Positions 8,851 through 17,982 of a stretch of DNA of 48,546 bases are shown piece after piece. The first letter of the stretch is position 1; each line of letters begins with the position of its first letter. The stretch lies in assembly GCA_905235625.1 (NCBI GenBank), contig CAJOLX010000005.1, positions 1 through 48,546 on the forward strand, given 5' to 3'. Source of the DNA: an uncultured Clostridia bacterium (GTDB taxonomy: Bacteria; Bacillota; Clostridia; Oscillospirales; Acutalibacteraceae). The notes beneath the pieces were generated by a model, which saw only the letters and a program-made list of their open reading frames with translations, ran no database searches and was not told where the DNA came from. A program made the position numbers and the translations under genes.

Positions 8851-11160
8851 ATGAAGCATTTATCAAGAGCATTTATTGCATTAATTCTTGCGATACTTAC
8901 GGCAATGACCCTGCCCGCGCAGGTGTTTGCCGACAGCGTCGATGAAAAGTACATAAGCGAAGTGAAAATAGGCGTGGGCAAAAGCGCTTCCGACGCCGAG
9001 AAATCGCTTGAGGGTTATGAAATCCTTAAAGACGACAGCGGCAACAACGCAGACCTCAATAAAAACGCCGGCGCCACCGGCACGGGCGGCAAAGGCAACC
9101 GCGTTGTATATATTGGTTTCAAGAGAACCTCCGATCCGAAGGAAGCCATCACCGACCTTGCCGTGATGAATATGAAGGGCGGCTATTCGGTAAAGGATTA
9201 TGAAGACCTCATGGAAAAGCAGATGAAAGAGCAGATTATTCCTTTTGTCAACGCTTTTATTGAGGCAATCAAAGAATACCGCGAAAACTACAATTCCTCC
9301 AATGCCTCAAACAAGGCAAGGGCGCAGTATTCCCACGATATTCTCAACAAATTCTATGATGACGATACCGGCAATTATCTCGGCGACCTGCTTCTGAATG
9401 AAACAAAGTTTGAAATGGGCGACGAGGCATATAACGCCCTTTCGGAGAGCGATAAGAAAAACCACGCCGATATAATCACGATAATCGCTCAGGCAAACGG
9501 CAACGCAACGGCAATGATAGAAAACCTGCTTGCCCGCGCCGCGGACACAGCCGACAACACGTGGATTGACCGCTTTGCCGCTCTGACCTATGACGACCTT
9601 GTTGACGAAACGGAGCTTCCCCCGTCCAAGGCGGAAAAACAGCTTGCAAAGGACTATGATGATGCCGCTCAGACCATACTTGCCGTTTGGGGCGACCTTA
9701 ATTCGGAGCTGCTGAAATATGATGAGTATCTCGACGACGTCGGGTCGTTTGATTTCAAAACAACCGATTTGGCAATAGACAATATTGAAAAAGCGGGAGA
9801 TAACGTTGACAGTGAAACCGCCCGTAATTATGCCGAAGCAGTGGCTCAGCTTTCCGATGTTATTCAGGAAGCAAAGATTGTCGCTGTTTGTGACAAGCTG
9901 TCTTCAATCAAATACGGCGCCGGCACTCTTCTTGATTTCTTCAGGCAGGACGCGTCTGTTTTTGAAGAAGACATAACCTTATTGTATCCTATGGCTGCTG
10001 CATTTTCAGACGGGCAGAGGGCTTCGCTCGAAATCCTGTCGCTTACGGAGCTTATCTCGCTGGCATTGACCGACAGCGACGAATATAAGAATGCCGACCC
10101 GGATTCACTGTTTGAAGTCTCAATTTATGACGGCATTGACCGCGAAATTTACGAAGAAGACAGCGTTGCGCTCACTTCCGACGCCCTGAGAACAGACGCT
10201 TTGAGTAAGGCAATGGAAGGCAGCGTTAACTGGCTCAACGGTCCGTCCATTATATCAATGATAGTTACGGGCGTTTCAATTGCGGCATTGATCGGCTCCG
10301 TAGTATTCTTAAAGAGTGCCAAAACGGCAGCGATTGAGGCGGCAGAGGCATACGACAAAGCGTTCGATGCTCTTAAAGCGGAAATGAACAGTAAATTGTC
10401 AGGCACACACTTTTGGGGCTTTTACAGCGATACTGACGTTGTGTTTGCGATGGAAAGCAAAAAGCCTGAGTTCGGCGACAACCTGCTTAAAGCAAACAAC
10501 AGCGTAACTCTCGGCAAGGGGCTTGTAATCGGCTTCAGCGTTGCTGTTATTGTGATGATTGCCGTAACCACATATCTTACTTATCAGGATATGGTGAACC
10601 GTTACAAGGTTGATTTCACTCCCATCCCGCGCTTTATAGTCGATGAAAAGGATATAACCGGATATAACGTGAGGGGTGAAAAGATAATTCTTAAAAACCA
10701 GGCAGCGTATTATAAAGCTGCGCTCTGCAACCGCACCGGAGGCGACTATTACGGCACCGTAGGCAATATCGGCGACCTTAACGGCTACGTCGGCAAGCAG
10801 TGGCTGGCGCTCTATGCCGCAAGAAATGATGCCGAGGCGCCGATTTTAGCGGACTCATTCAAGGTGACCGGCAGCGCCGAAATCCCCGCAGGGTATGAAA
10901 ACGGCATTCATTCATTCGGCACGGACGCGGCGGAAAACCTCAATAATACGCTTTACGTGTGGAAATCGGATGCCCCGAAGGTGTTCGTTTATTTCAAAAC
11001 CGAAGAGGCAGGCGCAAGCGCAGGCACGGCCGGTTCAAACTTCACGGCAGGATCCACTGCTTTGTCCGGCGTATGCGGCCTTGCGGTCGGCGCGCTTGCG
11101 GCAACGCTTGGCATGAGAGTCTCAAAAAGAAAAAAAGAAAACGAAGTTGAAGCAATTTAA
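8851..11160 (+). CDS. Tandem paralogue 2: exported MABP-like membrane protein
   Basis: The protein has 769 residues, with AGGGG before the ATG and 14 bases after the previous stop. The architecture matches paralogue 1: signal peptide to VFADS, MABP-like N-domain, helical middle, membrane segments at about 464-488, 557-580 and 735-758, and a tail with KRKKEN. The C-terminal external domain is nearly identical to that of paralogue 1 (shared GGDYYGTVGNIGDLNGYVG). The cytoplasmic loop between the first two membrane segments is about 68 residues and has a different sequence. A block around residues 180-215 (EMGDEAYNAL and following) is almost identical, also in DNA, to paralogue 3, suggesting recent duplication or gene conversion. 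Function is unknown. Confidence 0.85.
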   Translation: MKHLSRAFIALILAILTAMTLPAQVFADSVDEKYISEVKIGVGKSASDAEKSLEGYEILKDDSGNNADLNKNAGATGTGGKGNRVVYIGFKRTSDPKEAITDLAVMNMKGGYSVKDYEDLMEKQMKEQIIPFVNAFIEAIKEYRENYNSSNASNKARAQYSHDILNKFYDDDTGNYLGDLLLNETKFEMGDEAYNALSESDKKNHADIITIIAQANGNATAMIENLLARAADTADNTWIDRFAALTYDDLVDETELPPSKAEKQLAKDYDDAAQTILAVWGDLNSELLKYDEYLDDVGSFDFKTTDLAIDNIEKAGDNVDSETARNYAEAVAQLSDVIQEAKIVAVCDKLSSIKYGAGTLLDFFRQDASVFEEDITLLYPMAAAFSDGQRASLEILSLTELISLALTDSDEYKNADPDSLFEVSIYDGIDREIYEEDSVALTSDALRTDALSKAMEGSVNWLNGPSIISMIVTGVSIAALIGSVVFLKSAKTAAIEAAEAYDKAFDALKAEMNSKLSGTHFWGFYSDTDVVFAMESKKPEFGDNLLKANNSVTLGKGLVIGFSVAVIVMIAVTTYLTYQDMVNRYKVDFTPIPRFIVDEKDITGYNVRGEKIILKNQAAYYKAALCNRTGGDYYGTVGNIGDLNGYVGKQWLALYAARNDAEAPILADSFKVTGSAEIPAGYENGIHSFGTDAAENLNNTLYVWKSDAPKVFVYFKTEEAGASAGTAGSNFTAGSTALSGVCGLAVGALAATLGMRVSKRKKENEVEAI

Positions 11161-11175
11161 GACGGGAGAAACAAT

Positions 11176-13548
11176 ATGAAACATTTATCAAAAGTTTTAG
11201 TCGCGCTTTTGCTTGCTGTTCTTACGGCGGCAATACTTCCCGCGCAGGTGTTTGCCGACAGTGCGGAAGAAAAATACATAAGCGAAGTGCAGATAGGCGT
11301 GGGCAAAAGCGCATCTGAGGCCGAGAAATCGCTTGAGGGCTATGAAATCCTTAAAGATGACAAAGGCAAAAACGTTGATTTAAACAAAAACGCGGGCGCT
11401 ACCGGCATCGGCGGCAAGGGCAACCGCGTTGTCTATCTCGGCTTCAAACGCACAAACTTCAAAAACGAAGCCGTCACCGACCTTGCCGTGATGAATATGA
11501 AGGGCGGCTACTCGGTTGAGGATTACGACGCTCTTATGGAATCGAATATAAAAGAGCAGATTATGCCCTTCGTTAACAGTTTCCTTGCCACGATTAACGA
11601 ATACAGAATAAATTATGAATCGAGCATTGAAAAAAACAAAGTCAGAGCGCGTTATATTCACGATGTGCTGAATAAATTCATTGATGACGACACGGGAAAA
11701 GGTCTCGGCGACCTGCTTCTCAATGAAACAAAGTTTGAAATGGGCGACGAGGCATATAACGCCCTCTCGGAGAGCGAGAAGAAAAACCACGCCGATATAA
11801 TCACGATAATTGCTCAGGCAAACGGTCAGGCCGTTCTCTCGCTTGAAAATCTTCTTACCCGCGCTGCGGACACAAACGAAAACACCTGGCTTGACCGCCT
11901 CGCGTTAACCACCTATGACGACCTTTTGTATGAAACGGACCTTTCCCTCTCGGCGGCAAAAAAGGAAGTTGACAAGCTCTATTATGACGATGCCGAAGTC
12001 ATTCTCGGAATGTGGGACGCTTTCAAAGAAAATCTTGATAATTACGAAAACGCCCTCGCCATACTGAAAGAAGGCAAAGGCAAAGACTTTTCCGAGCAGG
12101 AAGACATCATAGACAATTATGATATTGAAAACGCGACCGATGAACAAACCGAAGCATTCGCCAAAGCAATGGCTGAAATAAATGCCGACACCGAGTTAAC
12201 GTCAAACGCATACGCGGACGTCGTTTGCAGGGAATATCTTGAATCGGTTAAGTGTGACGACGGCACGCTGCTTGATTATTTCACCCGTTCCTCAAAAGAA
12301 ATCGAAGAGGATATAACCTTCCTTTATCCGCTTGTTGCCGCGCTTACCGAAGGCCAGCGCGCAGGTCTTGAATTCACGACCCTGCAGGAAATGGTAATCA
12401 TTGCCGCAACCGATGAAAAGGGATATCGGGACTCCTCTTTTGATGATTTTGAAGAAATCTCCATCTATGAAAACGTTGACCGCGGCATTTATGAGAAGGG
12501 CGGCGTAGGTCTTACAAGCGACGCTTACAGACAGAACGCCATGCAGACCGTGGTCGAAAACAACAGCAGCAGTCTGAGCCTGTGGACTTTTGCTTCCATA
12601 GGCCTTACGGCAGCTTCCGTTTTGGCTTTCGGAATTACAGCCGGCGTGAAAATCTCAACGTCCTCCGCAATAAAGACATATAACGCTAACGTTTCCAACC
12701 TGCAAGCTCAGTTGAAAACACTTTCCCCTAAACTAAAAGGAATGAAAATACAGATAGAGGAAACTGTACTTAAAGGCCGCGATGCGACTCCGTTTCAAAA
12801 CCGTTTGGCAGATATTACCGTACAAATCCGTCAGGTCGAAAGTGAAATCAAAGCAGCGGAAAATCCGCAGTATCTTTCAAGGCTTCAGGCGAGATCGGCA
12901 ATGTGCAACAAGCTGATGGTAGGCATCGGTATAGCGATGATAATACTTATCGGTGTAACCACCTACCTCACGTATCAGGATATGGTAAACCGCTACAAGG
13001 TTGATTTCACTCCCATTCCGCGCTATATGGTTGATGAAGACGACATTACCGCCTACAACGCAAAAGGCGAAAAAGTAGTCATAAAGAATCAGGCGGCATA
13101 TTACAAAGCCGCGATCTGCAGCCGCACCGGAGGCGACTATTACGGCACCGTAGGCAATATCGGCGACCTTAACGGCTATGTCGGCAAACAGTGGCTCGCG
13201 CTCTATACAGAGCGCAACGAGGCGAAAGATCCGGTTTTAGCGGATTCCTTAAAGTTCACAAGCAGCGCGGAAATACCCGCCGGCTACACTCTGGGCATCC
13301 ACTCTTTCGGCACGGATGCGGCGGAGAATCTCAACAACACACTCTATGTGTGGGAAAGCACCGCTCCCGCAGCTTACGTGTATTTCAAGACTGATGAGCC
13401 GGCATCCGCAAGCGCGGCGGGTTCAAACTTCACAGCCGGATCCGTTGCCGTTGTAGGCGCAGCGGGCCTTGCGCTCGGAGCTCTCGCGGCGGCTCTCTGT
13501 ATGAAAGTTTCAAAAAAGAAAAAAGGTAACAAGGAATCGGCAGTCTGA
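11176..13548 (+). CDS. Tandem paralogue 3: exported MABP-like membrane protein
   Basis: The protein has 790 residues, with GGGAGA before the ATG and 15 bases after the previous stop. It has a signal peptide, the MABP-like N-domain (about 33-115), an acidic helical middle, and membrane segments at about 469-492, 580-602 and 756-779 followed by KKKK. The inner loop (about 493-579) is basic and predicted coiled coil but shares little sequence with the loop of paralogue 1 despite equal length. The external C-domain keeps the Y-G-T-V-G-N-I-G-D-L-N-G-Y core and the H-S-F-G-T-D-A-A-E-N-L-N-N stretch. No catalytic motif was found. Confidence 0.85.
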   Translation: MKHLSKVLVALLLAVLTAAILPAQVFADSAEEKYISEVQIGVGKSASEAEKSLEGYEILKDDKGKNVDLNKNAGATGIGGKGNRVVYLGFKRTNFKNEAVTDLAVMNMKGGYSVEDYDALMESNIKEQIMPFVNSFLATINEYRINYESSIEKNKVRARYIHDVLNKFIDDDTGKGLGDLLLNETKFEMGDEAYNALSESEKKNHADIITIIAQANGQAVLSLENLLTRAADTNENTWLDRLALTTYDDLLYETDLSLSAAKKEVDKLYYDDAEVILGMWDAFKENLDNYENALAILKEGKGKDFSEQEDIIDNYDIENATDEQTEAFAKAMAEINADTELTSNAYADVVCREYLESVKCDDGTLLDYFTRSSKEIEEDITFLYPLVAALTEGQRAGLEFTTLQEMVIIAATDEKGYRDSSFDDFEEISIYENVDRGIYEKGGVGLTSDAYRQNAMQTVVENNSSSLSLWTFASIGLTAASVLAFGITAGVKISTSSAIKTYNANVSNLQAQLKTLSPKLKGMKIQIEETVLKGRDATPFQNRLADITVQIRQVESEIKAAENPQYLSRLQARSAMCNKLMVGIGIAMIILIGVTTYLTYQDMVNRYKVDFTPIPRYMVDEDDITAYNAKGEKVVIKNQAAYYKAAICSRTGGDYYGTVGNIGDLNGYVGKQWLALYTERNEAKDPVLADSLKFTSSAEIPAGYTLGIHSFGTDAAENLNNTLYVWESTAPAAYVYFKTDEPASASAAGSNFTAGSVAVVGAAGLALGALAAALCMKVSKKKKGNKESAV

Positions 13549-13563
13549 ATCTGGAGAAGAAAT

Positions 13564-15777
13564 ATGAAACATTTATCAAAAGTTTTAATCGCGCTTTTGC
13601 TTGCTGTTCTTACGGCGACGATACTCCCCGCGCAGGTGTTTGCGGATTCGGCGCCCAAATACATAAGCGAAATCAAACTCGGAGAAGGCAAGACTATCAC
13701 CGAGGCGCAACAAGGTCTTTCGGGTTACGAAATCGTTAACGACAAAAGCACTTATTATTACAACGTCAACGAACTTGCTGTTGGCGACGATAAAAATTCA
13801 AAAGGTGACAGAGTCGTTTTGATCGGCTACAAAACCACAAATAAAAGAGAAGAAGCCATAACCGATATCGCGCTGATGAATATGAAAGGCGGCTTCAGCG
13901 TTCGCGACTATGAAAAGCTGCTCGAAGACCATTATACCGAGCAAATTGAACCGTTTATTCTTAATTTCAGCTCGGCGTTGGAAGAATACCGCATAAACTA
14001 TAAATCCGGCAACGCTTCCAATAAAGCAAGAGCGGTGTACGTTAAAGAATTGCTCAACAAGCTCATTGATGACGATACCGGAAAGCCGCTCGGCGACCTG
14101 CTGCTCAATCAGACCAAACAGGAGATGGGAGACGCCTACGACGCCCTCCCTGATGAAAAGAAAAAAGAGCACGCCGATCTCGGCACCATTCTTATGCAGG
14201 CAAACGGCAACGTGACGCTTGTTATTGAAAACGCCGTGACTCGCGCCGCCGATACCGGTGACGATACGTGGCTCGACCGCTTCCTCGCGAAGGATTATGA
14301 CGATCTCATCGACGAGACGGAGCTCAGCGCCTCAAAGGCAAAGAAGGAGCTTGACAGGCTGTATTCCGACAGCGCTCTGACTGTTTTAAATATGTTGGAA
14401 GAGTTCCTCTCATATCTTGAGGGCTATGCCGAAGCAAAAGCCTTTATGGCTTCTTTTGATGAAAAATCGGTAAACAGCGCAATAGAGGCTTATGAAAATA
14501 TGACCGGCAGCGAGTCTTCAGGCGAAAGAGACTGCATTACGGAAGAATATAACGAAGCGATGGATAAATACGTTGAAGCGCTTACGTCGGCGGAAAAAGT
14601 CGCGATTTATGAGTATCTTGAAAAAACGAAGTATGAAGGCGGAACGCTGCTTGATTTCTTTACGCAGCCTTCAGAAAATTTTGAAGATGATCTGACTCTT
14701 TTATACCCGATCGTCGCGGCGCTCAGCGCCGGTCAGAAAGCCGGCCTTGAATTTATATCTCTCAAGGAACTTATCGCTATTGCTCTGGCCGACGTCTCGT
14801 CTTATGATACGAAGAGTATCAAAGAATTGGAAACGGTTTCCGTCTATGCCGGCGTTAACCGCGAATTTTACGAAAAGGGAGCAGTGGCTCTGACATCCGA
14901 GGCGCTCAGAAAAAACACCATGGAAAATCCGGTTGAGGATAATGACACAACCGTCAAAGCTCTTTTTTATGCGGCAATGGCAATGGGAGCCCTTGCCGTT
15001 GTCAGCCTCGTCGGTTTCGGATATGCCGCAATGAGGCTCCACTTTTACATCGAAGCTGTTGACGAAGGCATGCTCGCAGCAGGTGAAAACGCGCTCTCCA
15101 TAGCTTTCAGAGCTTCCTCAATTTGCAAGGGGCTTCTTAACGCCGTTCCTCTTCTTTCTTTGGTTGCGTTCGGTATTCTTATATACTTCTCATATGATCA
15201 TATGGGAGATAAATACAACGTGAAATTCGATTCGATTCCGCGTTATATGGTTGATGAGAAGGATATTACCGCATATAATGCAAAGGGCGAAAAAATAGTT
15301 GTCAAAAATCAAGAAGCGTATTACAAAGCGGCTCTCTGCAACAGACCCGAATCGCACGAAATGTATGGCACGATAGGAAATATCGGAGATATTAACGGCA
15401 CTGTTTGCAAGCAGTGGGTAGCGCTCTATTACTCCAAAAATTCTTCGGAAGCGCCCATCCTCGCAAACAGTCTCACGTGCGTGAAAGGCAGTGAAACGAT
15501 CCCCGCAGGCTACACTACGGGCATACACATGTTCGGCACCTCCGCCGCGGAAAACCTTAACAACACTCTTTACGTTTGGAACAGCTCCGCGCCGAAGATA
15601 TTCGTTTACTACAAAACGGAAGATGCTGGCGCAAGCGCAGGCGCAGCCGGTTCAAACTTTACGGCAGGAATCGCCGCTTTGTCCGGAGTCTGCGGCCTTG
15701 CAGTCGGCGCGACTGCGGTAACGCTTGGTATGAAATCAGCCGGAAAGCGCAAAAAAAATACAGCCGAATCGGTTTAA
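13564..15777 (+). CDS. Tandem paralogue 4: exported MABP-like membrane protein
   Basis: The protein has 737 residues and is the most divergent of the four. GGAGA precedes the ATG, 15 bases after the previous stop. The first 25 residues are almost the same as in paralogue 3, up to VFADSA. The N-domain has diverged (YNVNELAVGDD replaces the DLNKNAG stretch) but keeps VLIGYKTT and EAITDIALMNMKGG. Membrane segments lie at about 466-492, 523-547 and 704-726. The inner loop is only about 30 residues, against about 68-87 in the others, and has no long coiled coil. The C-domain reads GTIGNIGDINGTVCKQW and the C-terminus keeps AGSNFTAG before the last membrane segment and a KRKKN tail. It is the last of the series before the phosphoesterase gene, 36 bases on. 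Confidence 0.85.
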   Translation: MKHLSKVLIALLLAVLTATILPAQVFADSAPKYISEIKLGEGKTITEAQQGLSGYEIVNDKSTYYYNVNELAVGDDKNSKGDRVVLIGYKTTNKREEAITDIALMNMKGGFSVRDYEKLLEDHYTEQIEPFILNFSSALEEYRINYKSGNASNKARAVYVKELLNKLIDDDTGKPLGDLLLNQTKQEMGDAYDALPDEKKKEHADLGTILMQANGNVTLVIENAVTRAADTGDDTWLDRFLAKDYDDLIDETELSASKAKKELDRLYSDSALTVLNMLEEFLSYLEGYAEAKAFMASFDEKSVNSAIEAYENMTGSESSGERDCITEEYNEAMDKYVEALTSAEKVAIYEYLEKTKYEGGTLLDFFTQPSENFEDDLTLLYPIVAALSAGQKAGLEFISLKELIAIALADVSSYDTKSIKELETVSVYAGVNREFYEKGAVALTSEALRKNTMENPVEDNDTTVKALFYAAMAMGALAVVSLVGFGYAAMRLHFYIEAVDEGMLAAGENALSIAFRASSICKGLLNAVPLLSLVAFGILIYFSYDHMGDKYNVKFDSIPRYMVDEKDITAYNAKGEKIVVKNQEAYYKAALCNRPESHEMYGTIGNIGDINGTVCKQWVALYYSKNSSEAPILANSLTCVKGSETIPAGYTTGIHMFGTSAAENLNNTLYVWNSSAPKIFVYYKTEDAGASAGAAGSNFTAGIAALSGVCGLAVGATAVTLGMKSAGKRKKNTAESV

Positions 15778-15813
15778 TTCAGTCTTTAATCATATGGCTT
15801 AATGAGGTATAAA

Positions 15814-17010
15814 ATGAAAATACTTAAAAAGGCAATTTGCGTAATTCTCGTTTTTGTTATGGCTTTTGCCGCTTCGCTGACTTCCTTTGCGGCGTACGGC
15901 AGCCCGGACTCTCGCTTGAAATTTGATGAAAACGGCGACTTAAACATCCTTCATCTTACGGATTGGCACTGCGACTATCCTCTGCCCGCCGTTCACAAGC
16001 AGCTTGTGCTTGAGTCAATAGCAGAGGCAAATCCCGACCTCGTTGTGCTCGGCGGCGATCTCTCCGAGGCATCGCACGAAAATCAGCCGGCGGCAATCAA
16101 AGAAATCTGCGAAATATTCGTGCAGGCGGAGATTCCTTTTGTCATCACCTTCGGCAATCACGATTATATGCACGGCTACACGATTGACGAAATGTTTGCC
16201 TTTTATAAGGAATACGGCGGAGAATACTTTATCGGTTCGGATGAAAACCCGGAGCTTTTCGGCTGCGGCACCTGCAGCATTCCCGTGTATTCAAACGACG
16301 GCAGTAAAATCGCCTATAACATCTACTGCTTTGATTCGGGTGACAGAGCCGTTATTGACGGCGAGGATAAAGGATATGATTCCGTTCATCCCGACCAGAT
16401 AGAATGGTATCAGGCAAAGGCTGAGGAGCTGAAAAACGGCAACGGCGGCGAATACGTGCCGTCCGTGGTGTTTCAGCACATTATAGTGCAGGAAATATAT
16501 GACAAGCTCTTCCCGGTTGCCGAAAGCTATAACGCGGGCTTAAGAGAATACGAAACCGTGACTTATGACCTTGTGCCTATCCCGAATTATGCAAACGTTA
16601 AAGACGGCTATATTTTTGAAAAGCCCTGCCCCGGTTATTATAATTACGGGCAGCTCGACGCGATGAGCAAAAACGGCGATGTGCGCGCAATATTCTGCGG
16701 CCACGACCACTACAACAGCTTCACCGTTGAGATTGACGGCGTTGATATTATCAACACACCGAGCATCAAACCCCACATTCTTTTGAGAAAGATTAACTGG
16801 GGGCCGAGGGCAATAACCCTTCACGAAGACGGCACCTATGAAAGCAGAGTGCTCATGACATGCGAGCTTGCGCAGAAGGAAGGCTCACAGCTTATCTCGG
16901 TGGGCGCAGTTCCAAAGGCGGAGATATTCATAGTGAAAATCTGGAAAGCATTGGTTGATATATCTCTCCCGATCTGGAGCCGCTTAACCGGTCTGATTTA
17001 CAAATTCTGA
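15814..17010 (+). CDS. Exported calcineurin-like metallophosphoesterase
   Basis: The protein has 398 residues. The ATG at 15814 follows GAGG at 15804-15807 and starts a good signal peptide (MKILKK... ending SFAA); the in-frame ATG at 15802 overlaps that site. All five metal-site blocks of the calcineurin-like superfamily are visible in order: TDWHCD, GGDLSE, GNHDY, a lone His in VVFQHI, and GHDHYN. A dinuclear-metal phosphoesterase acting outside the membrane is therefore well supported. The overall layout (GNHD followed by a long insert, then NWGPRAITL) recalls Dcr2/purple-acid-phosphatase-like proteins, but the substrate cannot be told. The last ~30 residues are hydrophobic-amphipathic (KIWKALVDISLPIW) and may contact the membrane. 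It closes the exported-protein series. Confidence 0.88.
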   Translation: MKILKKAICVILVFVMAFAASLTSFAAYGSPDSRLKFDENGDLNILHLTDWHCDYPLPAVHKQLVLESIAEANPDLVVLGGDLSEASHENQPAAIKEICEIFVQAEIPFVITFGNHDYMHGYTIDEMFAFYKEYGGEYFIGSDENPELFGCGTCSIPVYSNDGSKIAYNIYCFDSGDRAVIDGEDKGYDSVHPDQIEWYQAKAEELKNGNGGEYVPSVVFQHIIVQEIYDKLFPVAESYNAGLREYETVTYDLVPIPNYANVKDGYIFEKPCPGYYNYGQLDAMSKNGDVRAIFCGHDHYNSFTVEIDGVDIINTPSIKPHILLRKINWGPRAITLHEDGTYESRVLMTCELAQKEGSQLISVGAVPKAEIFIVKIWKALVDISLPIWSRLTGLIYKF

Positions 17011-17068
17011 ACCGCTGAATAACTTCAAAACTCTATTGCGCAGCACAAAAATCAAAAAGCTGAAAACG

Positions 17069-17101
17069 AAAACAGAGGCACAGAAACTGTGCCTCTGTTT
17101 T
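17069..17101. terminator. Bidirectional intrinsic terminator
   Basis: A perfect 15-bp stem (AAAACAGAGGCACAG with its complement) around a 3-base AAA loop, with A-run and T-run ends, lies between the convergent phosphoesterase (+) and hydrolase (-) genes. It can work in both directions. Confidence 0.9.
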
Positions 17102-17134
17102 ATATACAATGAAAAAGTTTTTTGTTGCTCGCTA

Positions 17135-17157
17135 TTCTTCGCTAAATACGTAAGTCC
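17135..17157 (+). repeat. Degenerate copy of the dispersed 37-bp repeat
   Basis: TTCTTCGCTAAATACGTAAGTCC matches the core of the repeat at 34642-34678 with two differences over 23 bases. It sits directly after a terminator, like the other copies. Confidence 0.6.
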
Positions 17158-17862
17158 TCATTTTTGAAGAAATTCAAGAACTCTGTTGTTAAATTCGTCG
17201 GGATTTTTGTACGGCAGAAAATGGTCGCCTTTGAGCACGGCAAATTCGCAATTCGGCAGGCTGTCCGCAATGAGGCGTGAGTGAGAACGCTTTATCATAT
17301 CGTTTTCTCCGCAAACAACGAGCGCTCTTGCGCCGACGCAACGAAGCTCATCGGGCTTTATATGCGGCTCATTGACCATGAGAGAAAGCAGCTCCCTGCT
17401 TTTAAATGCTTTTTCGCTCAAATATGACGGCGCGCAAAGCAATGCGTATTTCACTCTGTCGGAAATCCAAATGCGGTTTTTAAGCCCTTTCGGATAGAGA
17501 TTTGCGCCGCAAAGCGTCAGCGTTTCAACCGTTTCCGGGTGTTTCATCGCAAGCAGAAGAGCGATGTTGCCGCCGTCCGAAAATCCCACGATATGCGCTC
17601 TTTCGATTTGTTTATCCTTTATGAAAAACGCTGTGTCGTCCGCCGCCGCGGAAAGAGTGAGCCGCCCTTTGCCGTGAGGAGAATTGCCGTGGCCTCTTGT
17701 GTCGGGCGCATATACCTTATAATATTTTGAGAAAAAATCGATTTGAGCGCCGAAGCATTCTTTGTTTTCGCCGTTTCCGTGAAGCAAAATTAACGCTTCG
17801 CCCTCGCCCTTTTCGATAAATGAAAGCCGAACCTCGTTCACCGTTTTCATTCCTTTAATCAT
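17158..17862 (-). CDS. Alpha/beta-fold hydrolase
   Basis: The protein has 234 residues and is cytoplasmic, with no signal peptide. The fold is shown by LLHGNGENKE (oxyanion region), PDTRGHGNS, the nucleophile elbow G-F-S-D-G-G near residue 94, the acid in CGENDMIK, and the catalytic His in KGDHFLP near the C-terminus. The Ser-Asp-His triad is therefore complete. It resembles the many small MhpC/BioH-like hydrolases of Firmicutes whose substrates (esters, lactones or C-C cleavage products) cannot be read from sequence. The ATG at 17862 is preceded by GGGAAAG; the second Met at 17850 has its possible ribosome site too close. It appears to be a single-gene unit, convergent with the phosphoesterase. 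Confidence 0.88.
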   Translation of the reverse strand: MIKGMKTVNEVRLSFIEKGEGEALILLHGNGENKECFGAQIDFFSKYYKVYAPDTRGHGNSPHGKGRLTLSAAADDTAFFIKDKQIERAHIVGFSDGGNIALLLAMKHPETVETLTLCGANLYPKGLKNRIWISDRVKYALLCAPSYLSEKAFKSRELLSLMVNEPHIKPDELRCVGARALVVCGENDMIKRSHSRLIADSLPNCEFAVLKGDHFLPYKNPDEFNNRVLEFLQK

Positions 17863-17916
17863 TTTTTCTTTCCCATTATAACGCCCGGGCGCCGCGAGAG
17901 CAAGAGGGCGCGAGGC

Positions 17917-17957
17917 AAAAAAATGCGGGCATTTGTGAGAGTCTCACAAATGCCCGC
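17917..17957 (-). terminator. Intrinsic terminator of the secreted-protein gene
   Basis: The arms GCGGGCATTTGTGAGA and TCTCACAAATGCCCGC form a long perfect hairpin. On the minus strand it is followed by ATTTTTTT. It lies 25 bases after the stop of the gene at 17983-19704. Confidence 0.9.
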
Positions 17958-17982
17958 TCTAAAAGCCTTTGTTTTGAATAGA

